Origin: an uncultured Aquimonas sp.
Lineage (GTDB): Bacteria > Pseudomonadota > Gammaproteobacteria > Xanthomonadales > Xanthomonadaceae
Assembly (NCBI RefSeq): GCF_937888285.1
Contig: NZ_CALART010000052.1
Span: 1-53,965, forward strand
Direction: 5' to 3'
Length of the DNA stretch: 53,965 nt
The notes beneath the pieces are model-generated. The model had not been told where the DNA came from. It searched no databases and saw only the letters and a list, made by a program, of their open reading frames with translations. The position numbers and the translations under genes are program-made. Shown piece after piece: positions 8,460 to 16,784 of this stretch (positions are counted from its first letter, which is position 1; each line of letters opens with the position of its first letter).

Positions 8460-9830
8460 TCAGTAGGAAAACTCGCAGAACACCGGGTCGACACTGCCGC
8501 GCCATTCGCCGTGGAACAGCGCCAGCTTGCGCTCGGCCGGGGTCTTGCCGGACTCCACGATCTCCACCAGCGGATCGAGGAAGCCGGTCTCATCGGCGCC
8601 GCAGCGGTCCTGCACGGCGCGCCGGCGCAGGCCGGCGGCGGAAATCTCCAGCGCGCGGCGGGCCAGGTCGCGCAGCGTGCCGCCGCGGAACGGCAGCCCC
8701 AGCGCATGCTTCGGCACGCCATCGCGCAGGGCGTGGCGTTCGGCCATGCTGAAATCCTTGACCAGGTCCCAGGCGGCATCCAGCGCCGCGTCGTCGTACA
8801 GCAGGCCCACCCAGAAGGCCGGCAGCGCGCACAGCCGGCCCCACGGGCCGCCGTCGGCACCACGCATCTCCAGGAACTTCTTCAACCGCACTTCCGGGAA
8901 GGCGGTGGTCATGTGATCGTTCCAGTCGCGCAGGGTCGGCAGCGCGCCGGGCAGCACGTCCAGGCGGCCCTGCATGAAGTCGCGGAACGATTTGCCGCTG
9001 GCATCGTGGTAGATGCCGTCGCGATAACTGAAGTACATCGGCACGTCGAGCAGGTAATCGACGTAGCGCTCGTAGCCGAAGCCATCCTCGAACACGAAGT
9101 CGAGCATGCCGGTGCGGTCGGCGTCGGTGTCGGTCCAGATGTGCGAGCGGTAGCTGAGGTAGCCGTTGGGCTTGCCCTCGGTGAAAGGCGAGTCGGCGAA
9201 CAGCGCTGTTGCTATCGGCTGCAGCGCGAGCGAGACGCGGAACTTCTTCACCATGTCCGCTTCGGACGCATAGTCCAGGTTGACCTGCACCGTGCAGGTG
9301 CGGGTCATCATGTCCAGGCCCAGGCTGCCGACCTTGGTCATGTAGTCGCGCATGATCTTGTAGCGGCCTTTCGGCATCCACGGCATTTCGTCGCGCCGCC
9401 ACTTGGGCTGGAACCCCATGCCGAGGAAGCCGAGCTTGAGCTCGTCGGCCACTTCACGCACTTCGCGCAGGTGGCTGCCGACTTCCCTGCAGGTCTGGTG
9501 GATGGACTCCAGCGGCGCGCCCGACAGCTCCAGCTGCCCGGCCGGCTCCAGCGTCACCGACGCGCCATCGCGGGTCAGCGCGATCACCCGGCCGTTTTCC
9601 TCGTAAGGCGCCCAGCCGAACCGGACCAGCCCCTTCAGCAGCGCCTCGATGCCACTCTCGCCATCGAAGGTGGGCGGACGCAGGTCATCCAGCCGGAAGC
9701 CGAATTTCTCGTGCTCGGTGCCGATCCGCCACGCGTCGCGCGGTTTCTCGCCCGAAGCCAGCACCTCGGCCAGCTGGTTGCGGCCGGTGATCGGCGTGTC
9801 GCTGGCTGTGCTGGGTCCGGACATCGGCAT
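8460..9830 (-). CDS. gshA: Glutamate-cysteine ligase, plant/alphaproteobacterial type
   Basis: A 456-residue GCS2-family ligase catalysing the first step of glutathione synthesis. Recognisable segments are WRIGTEHEKFGF, LEPAGQLELSGAP with the metal-binding glutamates, MTRTCTVQVNLDYASE, and EMRGADGG toward the C-terminus. This is the type found in plants, alphaproteobacteria and Xanthomonadales, not the E. coli type. Its product supplies the frmA/frmB pathway encoded 4 kb away, although the genes are not in one operon. It ends convergently against the secreted protein gene. Confidence 0.94.
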   Translation of the reverse strand: MPMSGPSTASDTPITGRNQLAEVLASGEKPRDAWRIGTEHEKFGFRLDDLRPPTFDGESGIEALLKGLVRFGWAPYEENGRVIALTRDGASVTLEPAGQLELSGAPLESIHQTCREVGSHLREVREVADELKLGFLGMGFQPKWRRDEMPWMPKGRYKIMRDYMTKVGSLGLDMMTRTCTVQVNLDYASEADMVKKFRVSLALQPIATALFADSPFTEGKPNGYLSYRSHIWTDTDADRTGMLDFVFEDGFGYERYVDYLLDVPMYFSYRDGIYHDASGKSFRDFMQGRLDVLPGALPTLRDWNDHMTTAFPEVRLKKFLEMRGADGGPWGRLCALPAFWVGLLYDDAALDAAWDLVKDFSMAERHALRDGVPKHALGLPFRGGTLRDLARRALEISAAGLRRRAVQDRCGADETGFLDPLVEIVESGKTPAERKLALFHGEWRGSVDPVFCEFSY

Positions 9831-9925
9831 CGCCTATCGGTTTGGCGAAGCAGGATAGCCGGCCCGCGGCGGCACCGCAGCAACGCCGTTGTGGCATCAG
9901 CGTTCCGTGATTGCGCGCAATTGGG

Positions 9926-10543
9926 CTATATCGCCAGCCAGCCGGCGACCACCGCGCGCAGTTCATCAACGCCCTGCTTCGATTCGCCGGAGAACAGCTG
10001 CACGCTGACGCTGTCGGCGAACGACCGCGCCAGTTCCATCCGCACCGCCTGCAGGGTGTTGCCGGCGGCGCCGCGGCCAAGCTTGTCGGCCTTGGTCAGG
10101 ATCACGTGCGCAGGCAACCCGCGGCGCATGGCGTATCCCAGCATCTGCCGGTCGTATTCCTTCAGCGGGTGGCGCACGTCCATCACCACCACCAGCCCGC
10201 GCAGGGCGTCGCGGCTGCCGAAATAGCCCTCGAGGAAGGCCTGCCAGTGCGCCTGCAGGTCCTGCGGCACCTTGGCGTAGCCATAGCCCGGCAGGTCGAC
10301 CAGGTATTTGTCCTCGTGCGGCGGCAGCCCGAAGAACACCAGTTGCTGGGTGCGGCCGGGGGTCTTGGACACGCGCGCCAGCGCGTTCTGCTGGCAGAGC
10401 GCGTTGAGGGCGGAGGATTTGCCGGCGTTGGAGCGGCCGGCGAAGGCCACTTCGAAGCCGCCATCGGGCGGCAATTGCCGGTAATTGTGGGCGGCCAGCA
10501 GGTACTGGGCGCGCGCGAACGGATTGGGTGCAGCCATGGGCAT
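9926..10543 (-). CDS. engB: Ribosome biogenesis GTPase EngB/YihA
   Basis: About 205 residues; essential GTPase that helps 50S assembly. G1 motif is AGRSNAGKSSALNAL, G2 region TPGRTQQLVFF, G3 DLPGYGYAKVP, G4 TKADKL, G5 near YSGESKQGVDELR. An ATG at 10537 (six bases downstream) is an equally possible start; neither has a strong Shine-Dalgarno. It is divergent from the cytochrome c4 gene, an arrangement familiar from Xanthomonas. Confidence 0.95.
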   Translation of the reverse strand: MPMAAPNPFARAQYLLAAHNYRQLPPDGGFEVAFAGRSNAGKSSALNALCQQNALARVSKTPGRTQQLVFFGLPPHEDKYLVDLPGYGYAKVPQDLQAHWQAFLEGYFGSRDALRGLVVVMDVRHPLKEYDRQMLGYAMRRGLPAHVILTKADKLGRGAAGNTLQAVRMELARSFADSVSVQLFSGESKQGVDELRAVVAGWLAI

Positions 10544-10576
10544 AGCATGGCATGTCCGCGCGGATGTCGGTCCAGT

Positions 10577-10605
10577 TTGACCGCTCCGGGCGCGCCGACC
10601 ATAAT
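10577..10605 (+). promoter_or_regulatory. Sigma70-type promoter of the cytochrome c4 gene
   Basis: TTGACC (10577-10582), a 17-base spacer and CATAAT (10600-10605) form a near-consensus promoter, among the clearest in the window. It lies about 50 bases before the cytochrome c start and downstream of the divergent engB start. Confidence 0.75.
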
Positions 10606-10655
10606 TTGCAGGTTGCGCGGCACCTGCCCGCGTCCTTATGCCAGTGGAGTTTCGC

Positions 10656-11423
10656 ATGCGTCCTGTCCATGCCCTTGCCGGTGTTGCCTGTCTTGCTCTT
10701 GCCGCCGCTGCTTGGGCCCAGAGCGAAGCCGTCGCCGCACCCGACAATGCCCCGGTGCAGACCGCGCCGCTGGCCGAGAAGCCCGCCACCTGGGGTGATG
10801 CTAAGGCCGGACAGGCCAAGGCCGGCGCCTGCGCGGCCTGCCACGGCCTCGACGGCAACGCGATGCAGCAGAACGCGCCGCGCATCGCCGGCATGCCGGA
10901 GCGCTACATCGCCGACCAGCTGCACCTGTTCAAGAGCGGCCAGCGCACCAGCGGAATGGCCGCGATCATGGCCCCGTTCGCCGGCATCCTCAGCGCGCAG
11001 GACATGCGCGACGTCGGCGCCTGGTACGCCAGCCAGAAGGCCGGCACCGGCGTGGCCGATGACACCACGATTGCCGAAGGCCCCAACCAGGGCATGAAGT
11101 TCTACCAGGTCGGCGAGCGCCTGTTCCGCAGTGGCGATCCGGCCCGCGGCCTGCCGGCCTGCATGGCCTGCCACGGCCCGTCGGGTGCCGGCAACCCCGG
11201 TCCGGCCTATCCGACCCTGCACGGCCAGGACTCGGCATACGTGACGCGCCGGCTGGAGGAATACCGCACCGGCACCACCACCTACACCGCGCCGGCGCAT
11301 TTCAACCTCATGGCCGCGGTCAGCAAGTCGCTGAGCGACGAGGAAATCCGTTCGCTGGCCAGCTACGTGCAGGGCCTGCATACCCGCGCCCCCGGCACCA
11401 CCAAGGAAAGCATCGCCCGCTGA
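10656..11423 (+). CDS. Di-haem cytochrome c4-type protein
   Basis: 255 residues with a Sec signal (cleavage after AWA, residue 21) and two haem-binding motifs, CAACH at 59-63 and CMACH at 169-173, each followed by a plausible distal Met (MAAIMAP and FNLMAAVSKSL). This two-domain layout is cytochrome c4, a periplasmic electron carrier usually feeding terminal oxidases. GGAG at 10645-10648 selects the ATG at 10656 over the ATG at 10638. Two thiol oxidoreductases follow, a useful context since c-type haem attachment depends on cysteine redox state. Confidence 0.93.
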   Translation: MRPVHALAGVACLALAAAAWAQSEAVAAPDNAPVQTAPLAEKPATWGDAKAGQAKAGACAACHGLDGNAMQQNAPRIAGMPERYIADQLHLFKSGQRTSGMAAIMAPFAGILSAQDMRDVGAWYASQKAGTGVADDTTIAEGPNQGMKFYQVGERLFRSGDPARGLPACMACHGPSGAGNPGPAYPTLHGQDSAYVTRRLEEYRTGTTTYTAPAHFNLMAAVSKSLSDEEIRSLASYVQGLHTRAPGTTKESIAR

Positions 11424-11501
11424 GCGATGCTTCACCATGCGTTGGCCCTGGCCCGTGCATGCTCGTCCGGGCCCACTGCTTGAACACCGGAGCCTGATTC
11501 G

Positions 11502-12200
11502 ATGCGCGGACTGCTGTTGACGTTCGTCCTGCTTGCCGCCACCGCGTTTGCGCCCGCACAGGCGCAGCGCGCCCTGCCCGGCCTTGCCGAAGGCGTGCAG
11601 TACCGCTACATCGACAACGGGCAGCCCTACCGCGCGCTGCCGCCCGGCATAGTGGAAGTGGCCGAGGTCTTCGCCTACACCTGCCCGCACTGCGCGCACT
11701 TCTCGCCGATGCTGGAAGCCTGGGCCAAGCAGCTGCCCGCGCATGCCCGGCTGGTGCTGGTTCCCGGCGTTTTCAGCCGTGACGACCCGTGGTCGCGGGT
11801 GTTCTTCGCCGCGCAGGCCGCCAAGTCGTTGCAGGTCCTGCACCCGCGCCTGTTCGCCGCCGTCCACGAGACCGGCGAACTGCCGCGCAATGCCGATGCC
11901 GGCCAGATCCTCGCCTTCGCCGGCGGGGTCCAGGGCAGCAATGCCGCGGCACTGAAAGCGGCGATGGCGGACGACGCCGCGCTGCTGCCCAAGCTGAAGC
12001 AGGCCTACGATTTCGGCGTGCGCAGCCAGGTCGAGGGAACGCCATCGCTGGTGATCGCCGGCCGTTACCTGGTCCTCGGCAACAGTTACGAAAGCCTGCT
12101 GGCCAATGCGCGTGCGGTCGTCGACGCGCTGGCACCGAAGAAAAAGCCGGCCCCCCCGCGGGCCGCACCGGCGGCCAAACCCGCCGCCCCCCGATCCTGA
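11502..12200 (+). CDS. dsbA: DsbA-like thiol:disulfide oxidoreductase (CPHC)
   Basis: 232 residues with a Sec signal (cleavage near AQA, residue 21). The redox motif is CPHC at residues 61-64, identical to E. coli DsbA. The cis-proline loop is EGTPSLVIAG. The helical insert between them is present. It introduces disulfides into exported proteins. The C-terminus is a Lys/Pro/Ala-rich tail (about residues 208-232) absent from E. coli DsbA, possibly a flexible linker. It is followed 18 bases later by a second DsbA-like gene, so the two are probably co-transcribed. Confidence 0.9.
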   Translation: MRGLLLTFVLLAATAFAPAQAQRALPGLAEGVQYRYIDNGQPYRALPPGIVEVAEVFAYTCPHCAHFSPMLEAWAKQLPAHARLVLVPGVFSRDDPWSRVFFAAQAAKSLQVLHPRLFAAVHETGELPRNADAGQILAFAGGVQGSNAAALKAAMADDAALLPKLKQAYDFGVRSQVEGTPSLVIAGRYLVLGNSYESLLANARAVVDALAPKKKPAPPRAAPAAKPAAPRS

Positions 12201-12218
12201 CCGACTGACGGAACCGCC

Positions 12219-13067
12219 ATGACCGCATTGCGCCACGCCCTGCTCCTGCTCGTCCTGCTGCCGCTGGCCGCCTGCAAGAACGACGCGCCCGCGCCGGTCG
12301 CGGCCGGCGACGCCGCCCCGGCGGCTACGCAGGCCGCCACCAAGGCCGCCAGCGCCGAGGATCCGCAGCGCGCCGCACAGGCCGCAGCGGCGGTGCAGGC
12401 CGCGGCCGAGGCTGCCGCCAAGGCACCGCCGCCGGTGGAAGGCACCGACTACGTGACCATTCCCAACGGCCAGCCGTTCGACACCGCGCCTGGCCGCATC
12501 GAGGTGGTCGAGTTCTTCGGCTACGTCTGCCCGTTCTGCGCCGCCGTGCAGCCGCAGGTCTCGGCGATGAAGTCCAAGCTGCCGCCGGACGTGCATTTCG
12601 TCTACGTGCCGGCCGCGTTCGGCGCGATGTGGGACAACTACGCCAAGGCCTACTACGCGGCCGAAGCGATGGGGCTGGTGGACAAGACCCACGACGCGAT
12701 GTTCCGGGCCATCCATATCGACCAGACCCTGAAGGGCGAGCGCGGCATGGACAAGCCGGAGGACATCGCCGCGTTCTACGCCAACTATGGCGCCAACCCC
12801 GGGCAGTTCCTCAACAGCATGCAGAGCTTCGCGGTGGCCACCAAGATGAACCGCGCCCGCCAGTACATGACCGAAGCCTTCGCCAATGGCGACCAGATGG
12901 GCACCCCGGCCTTCGTGGTCGCCGGCAAGTACCGGGTCAAGGGCAAGAGCGTGGACGACATGTTCCGCATCATCAACCAGCTGATCGTCGCCGAGCGCTC
13001 CAAGCTCGCCGCCTCGGCACCCGCGGCGGCGCCCAGCCCTGTGGCGACGGACGCGCCGCAGGGCTGA
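12219..13067 (+). CDS. DsbA-like oxidoreductase, predicted lipoprotein (CPFC)
   Basis: 282 residues. The N-terminus carries a lipobox LAAC with Cys19, so it should be lipid-anchored, followed by a roughly 50-residue Ala-rich spacer and then a DsbA fold. The redox motif is CPFC at about 104-107 instead of CPHC. The histidine between the cysteines is what makes DsbA strongly oxidising, so its replacement by Phe predicts a different redox potential. The cis-Pro loop is MGTPAFVVAG. Tandem DsbA genes are known from Xanthomonas and Xylella. It probably serves a subset of envelope substrates. Confidence 0.88.
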   Translation: MTALRHALLLLVLLPLAACKNDAPAPVAAGDAAPAATQAATKAASAEDPQRAAQAAAAVQAAAEAAAKAPPPVEGTDYVTIPNGQPFDTAPGRIEVVEFFGYVCPFCAAVQPQVSAMKSKLPPDVHFVYVPAAFGAMWDNYAKAYYAAEAMGLVDKTHDAMFRAIHIDQTLKGERGMDKPEDIAAFYANYGANPGQFLNSMQSFAVATKMNRARQYMTEAFANGDQMGTPAFVVAGKYRVKGKSVDDMFRIINQLIVAERSKLAASAPAAAPSPVATDAPQG

Positions 13068-13077
13068 TTCCCGCCCC

Positions 13078-13836
13078 ATGGACAAACGCCGGCTGCGCCT
13101 GCTGAGCGCCAATATCCAGGCCGGCTCCAGCACGCGCGGCTACGGCGACTACGTCGCGCGCAGCTGGTCGCACGTGCTGCCGGCCGGCAACAAGCGCGGC
13201 GCACTGGACACCATCGCCGAACTGGCCGGCCGCCATGACATCGTCGGCCTGCAGGAGGCCGATCCCGGCAGCCTGCGCTCCGGGTTCACCAACCAGACCC
13301 ATTACCTGGCCGAACGCGCCGGCTTCGCCTACTGGAGCCACCAGCCCAACCGCAGCGTGGCCGGCGTGGCTTCCAGCGCCAATGGCCTGCTCAGCAAGCT
13401 GGAGCCGCGGCTGGTCGAGGACCACCCATTGCCGGGCAGGGTCAAGGGCCGCGGCGTGCTCACCGCCACCTTCGGCGACGGCCGCGACGCGCTGACCGTG
13501 GCGGTGGCCCATCTCTCGCTGGGTAGCCAGTCGCGGCGCTCGCAGATCGACTTCATCGCCGACATCCTCGCCGGCCTGCCGCACGCAGTGCTGATGGGCG
13601 ACTTCAACTGCGATCCGGAGCAGCCGGAGATGCAGCAGCTGTATCGCAAGACCCGGCTGCAGCCGCCCGACCGCTGCGTGCCCACCTTCCCCTCATGGCG
13701 CCCCCAGCGCGCCATCGACCACATGCTGGTGACGCCGGCGCTGGCACTGGCCACCATGCAGGCGCTGCCCGCCGCGCAGTCCGACCACCTGGCGCTGTCG
13801 GTGGAACTGGACGTGCCGGAAACGGCGCTGCGCTGA
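13078..13836 (+). CDS. Endonuclease/exonuclease/phosphatase family protein
   Basis: 252 residues of the EEP fold (DNase I, sphingomyelinase and phosphatase superfamily). Motifs: LLSANIQAG at the start (Asn), GLQEAD (catalytic Glu), VAHLSLGSQSRRSQI, GDFNCDPEQPE (Asp and Asn), and SDHLALSVEL (Asp-His). No signal peptide, so cytosolic unless exported otherwise. It starts 10 bases after the second dsbA. Substrate (DNA, RNA or phospho-ester) cannot be decided from the sequence. Confidence 0.88.
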   Translation: MDKRRLRLLSANIQAGSSTRGYGDYVARSWSHVLPAGNKRGALDTIAELAGRHDIVGLQEADPGSLRSGFTNQTHYLAERAGFAYWSHQPNRSVAGVASSANGLLSKLEPRLVEDHPLPGRVKGRGVLTATFGDGRDALTVAVAHLSLGSQSRRSQIDFIADILAGLPHAVLMGDFNCDPEQPEMQQLYRKTRLQPPDRCVPTFPSWRPQRAIDHMLVTPALALATMQALPAAQSDHLALSVELDVPETALR

Positions 13837-13843
13837 AACGAGC

Positions 13844-14644
13844 CTAGGTTGCGCTGTACGCGAACGCGCTGCCGACCACTAGCAGGAAGACCGCGAACAC
13901 CCGCTTCAGCGCGGGCCCGCTGAGCGCATGCGCGAGCCGGGTGCCGTAAGGCGCCGCCAGCACAGACGCCAGCGCCACGCCGATCGCCGCCGGCAGATAG
14001 ACATAGCCCACCGCGCCCGCCAGCGGAAGCGCGCCTGCCGGCGCCTGCAATGCGTAACCCAGCGCGCTACCCAGGCCGATGAAGATGCCGCAGGCAGACG
14101 AAGTGCCCACCGCCTGCACCGGCACCACCCCGCGCCACACCAGCAGCGGCACGGTCAGGCTGCCACCGCCGATGCCGACGATGGCCGACACGATGCCGAT
14201 CCCGCCACCTGCCAGCGTGTAGCCGGGGCCACGGGGCACCAGCGCGGCATCGCCGCCGGATTTCGGCTGCACCAGCAGCATCTGCGCCGCCACGATCCAG
14301 CAGTACGCCGCCACGCACCAGCGCAGCACGTTGCCATCCAATGTGATCGCGAAGCGGCTGCCCAGCCAGCCGCCCAGCAGCACGCCGGGCACCATCCAGC
14401 CCACCGTCGGCCACAGCACGCTGCCGCGGCGGTGATGCGCGCGCGCCGATGAGGCCGCGGTCAGCACGATGCTGGCCAGCGAACTGGCCAGCGCCGCGTG
14501 CATCGCCGCGTCCACCGGCACGCCTTGGGTGGGCAGCAGCCATGCCAGTGCACCCACCAGCACCAGCCCGCCGCCGATGCCCAGCAGCCCGGCCAGCACG
14601 CCGGCACACGCGCCCAGCGCCAGATAGAGAAGCAGGAACGACAT
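13844..14644 (-). CDS. TauE/SafE family sulfite/anion exporter
   Basis: 266 residues, about eight hydrophobic segments in two repeated halves. The repeats carry the Gly-rich LLGIGGGLVLVGAL near the N-terminus and VGIGGGSLTVPLLV in the middle, the signature of the TauE/SafE (DUF81) family of inner-membrane exporters, often of sulfite, sulfoacetate or related organosulfur anions. It is convergent with the EEP gene (7-base gap) and divergent from slt. Substrate is not evident from the neighbours. Confidence 0.88.
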   Translation of the reverse strand: MSFLLLYLALGACAGVLAGLLGIGGGLVLVGALAWLLPTQGVPVDAAMHAALASSLASIVLTAASSARAHHRRGSVLWPTVGWMVPGVLLGGWLGSRFAITLDGNVLRWCVAAYCWIVAAQMLLVQPKSGGDAALVPRGPGYTLAGGGIGIVSAIVGIGGGSLTVPLLVWRGVVPVQAVGTSSACGIFIGLGSALGYALQAPAGALPLAGAVGYVYLPAAIGVALASVLAAPYGTRLAHALSGPALKRVFAVFLLVVGSAFAYSAT

Positions 14645-14681
14645 CGCGCACCATCGAAAAAGACGTTCATCGATGCTCGGC

Positions 14682-14687
14682 TATAGT
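14682..14687 (+). promoter_or_regulatory. Possible -10 of a leaderless slt transcript
   Basis: TATAGT ends only six bases before the slt ATG (14694), so initiation 6-7 bases downstream of the hexamer would place +1 at the ATG. No Shine-Dalgarno is present. The -35 region has no good match, which limits confidence. Confidence 0.35.
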
Positions 14688-14693
14688 CGGGCG

Positions 14694-16763
14694 ATGCACA
14701 AGATCGCGCCCTCGCTGCTGCTGTTGTCGTCGCTGGTTGCCGGCATCACCACCGTCCACGCGCAGTCGCCCACGCCGCGCCCGGCGCCGCTGCTGCAACC
14801 GGCCCCGGTGCGGATCGCGCCGCCCGATCCGGCACTGCGCGCCGCCTTCGACACCGCCGCCGGCAGCAGCGGGTTGGATGATCTGGCACTGGCGGGTTTT
14901 TCCAGCCAGCCGCTGGCCGGCTGGCTGGAGTACGTCGCCCTGCGCGGGCGCATGGATACGCTGCCGCTGGCGCGCGGCAATGCCTTCCTGGCGGCGCATC
15001 GGGGCGAGCCGGTGGCCGCGGCCTTCCGCAACGACTGGCTCAGCGCGCTGGCCCGCCGCAACGAATGGCAGGCTTTCCTGGACCAGTGGGATGCCGGCAT
15101 CGACGGCGCCGCGCTGCGCTGCCTGCGCCTGCAGGCGTTGATGGCGGTCAATCGCGCGGATACGCAATGGACTGCCGACGCGCAGGCGCTATGGCGCAGC
15201 AGCGGCCGTTCGCTGCCGGCGCAATGCGACCCGCCGTTCGCGCTGCTGGCCGCGCAAGGCGGCCTGACGGATGCGCTGCGCTGGGAACGCTTCGACCGTG
15301 CCGCCGCCGACGCACAGGGCGGCGTGATGCGCGCGATTGCCGCCGGCCTGCCGTCGGCCGATGCGGCTCTGGCGCTGCAGTACGCGGCCTATCTGGATGC
15401 GCCGGAGGCCGCCGTGGACGCGTGGCCGAAAACCGCTCGCAGCCGGCTGGTGGCATCGACCGCGCTGGCCAAGCTGGCGAAGACCGACCCGGCTCGCGCC
15501 GAAATGCTGTTGCCGGGCGTAGCGAAGGCCCTGGCGTTCGGGGAGGACGACAACGCCCGCGTGCTCTACCAGGTCGCGCTGTGGTCGGTGGCGTCCTACC
15601 TGCCGGATTCCGCGCGCCGCCTCGCCAACGTCCCGGCGTCGGCCTATGACGACAGCCTGCACGAGTGGCGGGTGCGCGAGGCGCTCTCGCGTAGCGATTG
15701 GGCTGCCGCGCTGGCCGCGATCAAGCGCATGCCGGACGCGCAGCGTAACGATTCACGCTGGTTGTATTTCGCCGCCCGCACCAGCGAACTGACCGGCGAC
15801 GTGGCCGCTGCCAAGTCGCTGTACGCGCAGGCCGCGCGCAAGCCCGACTTCCACGGCTTCCTCGCCGCCGACCGCCTCGACCAGCCGTACGCGCTATGCC
15901 CGTGGCTGCCCGCGCCGACGCCGGCGCTGAAGCAAGCGGTGGCCCGCGATCCGAACATCGTCCGCGCAGTGCAGCTGTTCCAGCTCGACCGCAGGGGCTG
16001 GGCCGCGCGCGAGTGGAACGCCGCGCTGGCGCGCTTCAGCGACGAACAGCGGCGGCTGGCGGTAGAGGTGGCGCAGGACAACGGCTGGTTCGACCGCGGC
16101 GTGTTCGGGCTGGTCAACGTCGATGGCAAGCGCTTTCCGGAAGAGCAGCACCTGTACCGGCTGCGCTTCCCGCTGCACCACGACGCAACGATCCGCCGCG
16201 AAGCCGCGCGCAACGGCCTCGACCCGGCGTGGGTGGCGGCTGAGATCCGCGCCGAAAGCGTGTTCGACCCCAGCGCCCGCTCCAGCGCAGACGCGCGCGG
16301 CCTGATGCAGGTCGTCCCGGCCACCGGCGCGGCGATCGCCGCGAAGATCGGCCAGCCCTGGAACGGCGCCGACACGCTGTTCGATCCCGACGCCAACATC
16401 GCCATCGGCACCGCCTACCTGCGCCAGCTGATGGACCGCTACGGCGGCAAGCCCTACCAGGTGATCGCCGGTTACAACGCCGGACCCACCCCGCTCAACC
16501 GCTGGGTTTCGCAGCGCCCGACGATGGACCCGGACTTCTGGATCGAGACCATCAGCTACAAGGAAACCCGCGAATACGTGGCGCGCGTCCTCAGCTTCAG
16601 CACGATCTACGACTGGCGCATGGACGGCAGCGCGCTGCGCCTGGGCGATCGCATGCAGGGGCTCACCAGCGGCCCGCGCAAGGCGTTCGCCTGCCCGGTC
16701 GAGCCCGCGGCGGTCGCGCCGCTGGCGCCTGCGCCAGCGAAGCCCGGCAAGCGACGCAGGTAG
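14694..16763 (+). CDS. slt: Soluble lytic murein transglycosylase
   Basis: 689 residues. A Sec signal (MHKIAPSLLLLSSLVAG, cleavage near VHA) precedes a long all-helical superhelix and a C-terminal SLT domain. The catalytic Glu is in AEIRAESVFDPSA; GLMQVVPATG and YNAGP complete the goose-lysozyme-like signature. It cleaves peptidoglycan glycan strands with 1,6-anhydro product formation. The ATG at 14694 is preferred over an upstream in-frame alternative at 14673, because it begins the signal peptide directly. Confidence 0.94.
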   Translation: MHKIAPSLLLLSSLVAGITTVHAQSPTPRPAPLLQPAPVRIAPPDPALRAAFDTAAGSSGLDDLALAGFSSQPLAGWLEYVALRGRMDTLPLARGNAFLAAHRGEPVAAAFRNDWLSALARRNEWQAFLDQWDAGIDGAALRCLRLQALMAVNRADTQWTADAQALWRSSGRSLPAQCDPPFALLAAQGGLTDALRWERFDRAAADAQGGVMRAIAAGLPSADAALALQYAAYLDAPEAAVDAWPKTARSRLVASTALAKLAKTDPARAEMLLPGVAKALAFGEDDNARVLYQVALWSVASYLPDSARRLANVPASAYDDSLHEWRVREALSRSDWAAALAAIKRMPDAQRNDSRWLYFAARTSELTGDVAAAKSLYAQAARKPDFHGFLAADRLDQPYALCPWLPAPTPALKQAVARDPNIVRAVQLFQLDRRGWAAREWNAALARFSDEQRRLAVEVAQDNGWFDRGVFGLVNVDGKRFPEEQHLYRLRFPLHHDATIRREAARNGLDPAWVAAEIRAESVFDPSARSSADARGLMQVVPATGAAIAAKIGQPWNGADTLFDPDANIAIGTAYLRQLMDRYGGKPYQVIAGYNAGPTPLNRWVSQRPTMDPDFWIETISYKETREYVARVLSFSTIYDWRMDGSALRLGDRMQGLTSGPRKAFACPVEPAAVAPLAPAPAKPGKRRR

Positions 16764-16784
16764 CCGCTGGGGCATCATCCGCAC

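Noticed and set aside
9966..13133. A 1055-codon open frame on the minus strand across cytochrome c4 and both dsbA genes
   Set aside because: It is antisense to genes with clear haem and CxxC motifs. Its composition (Gly, Arg, Ala, Val repeats) is typical of antisense GC-rich DNA.
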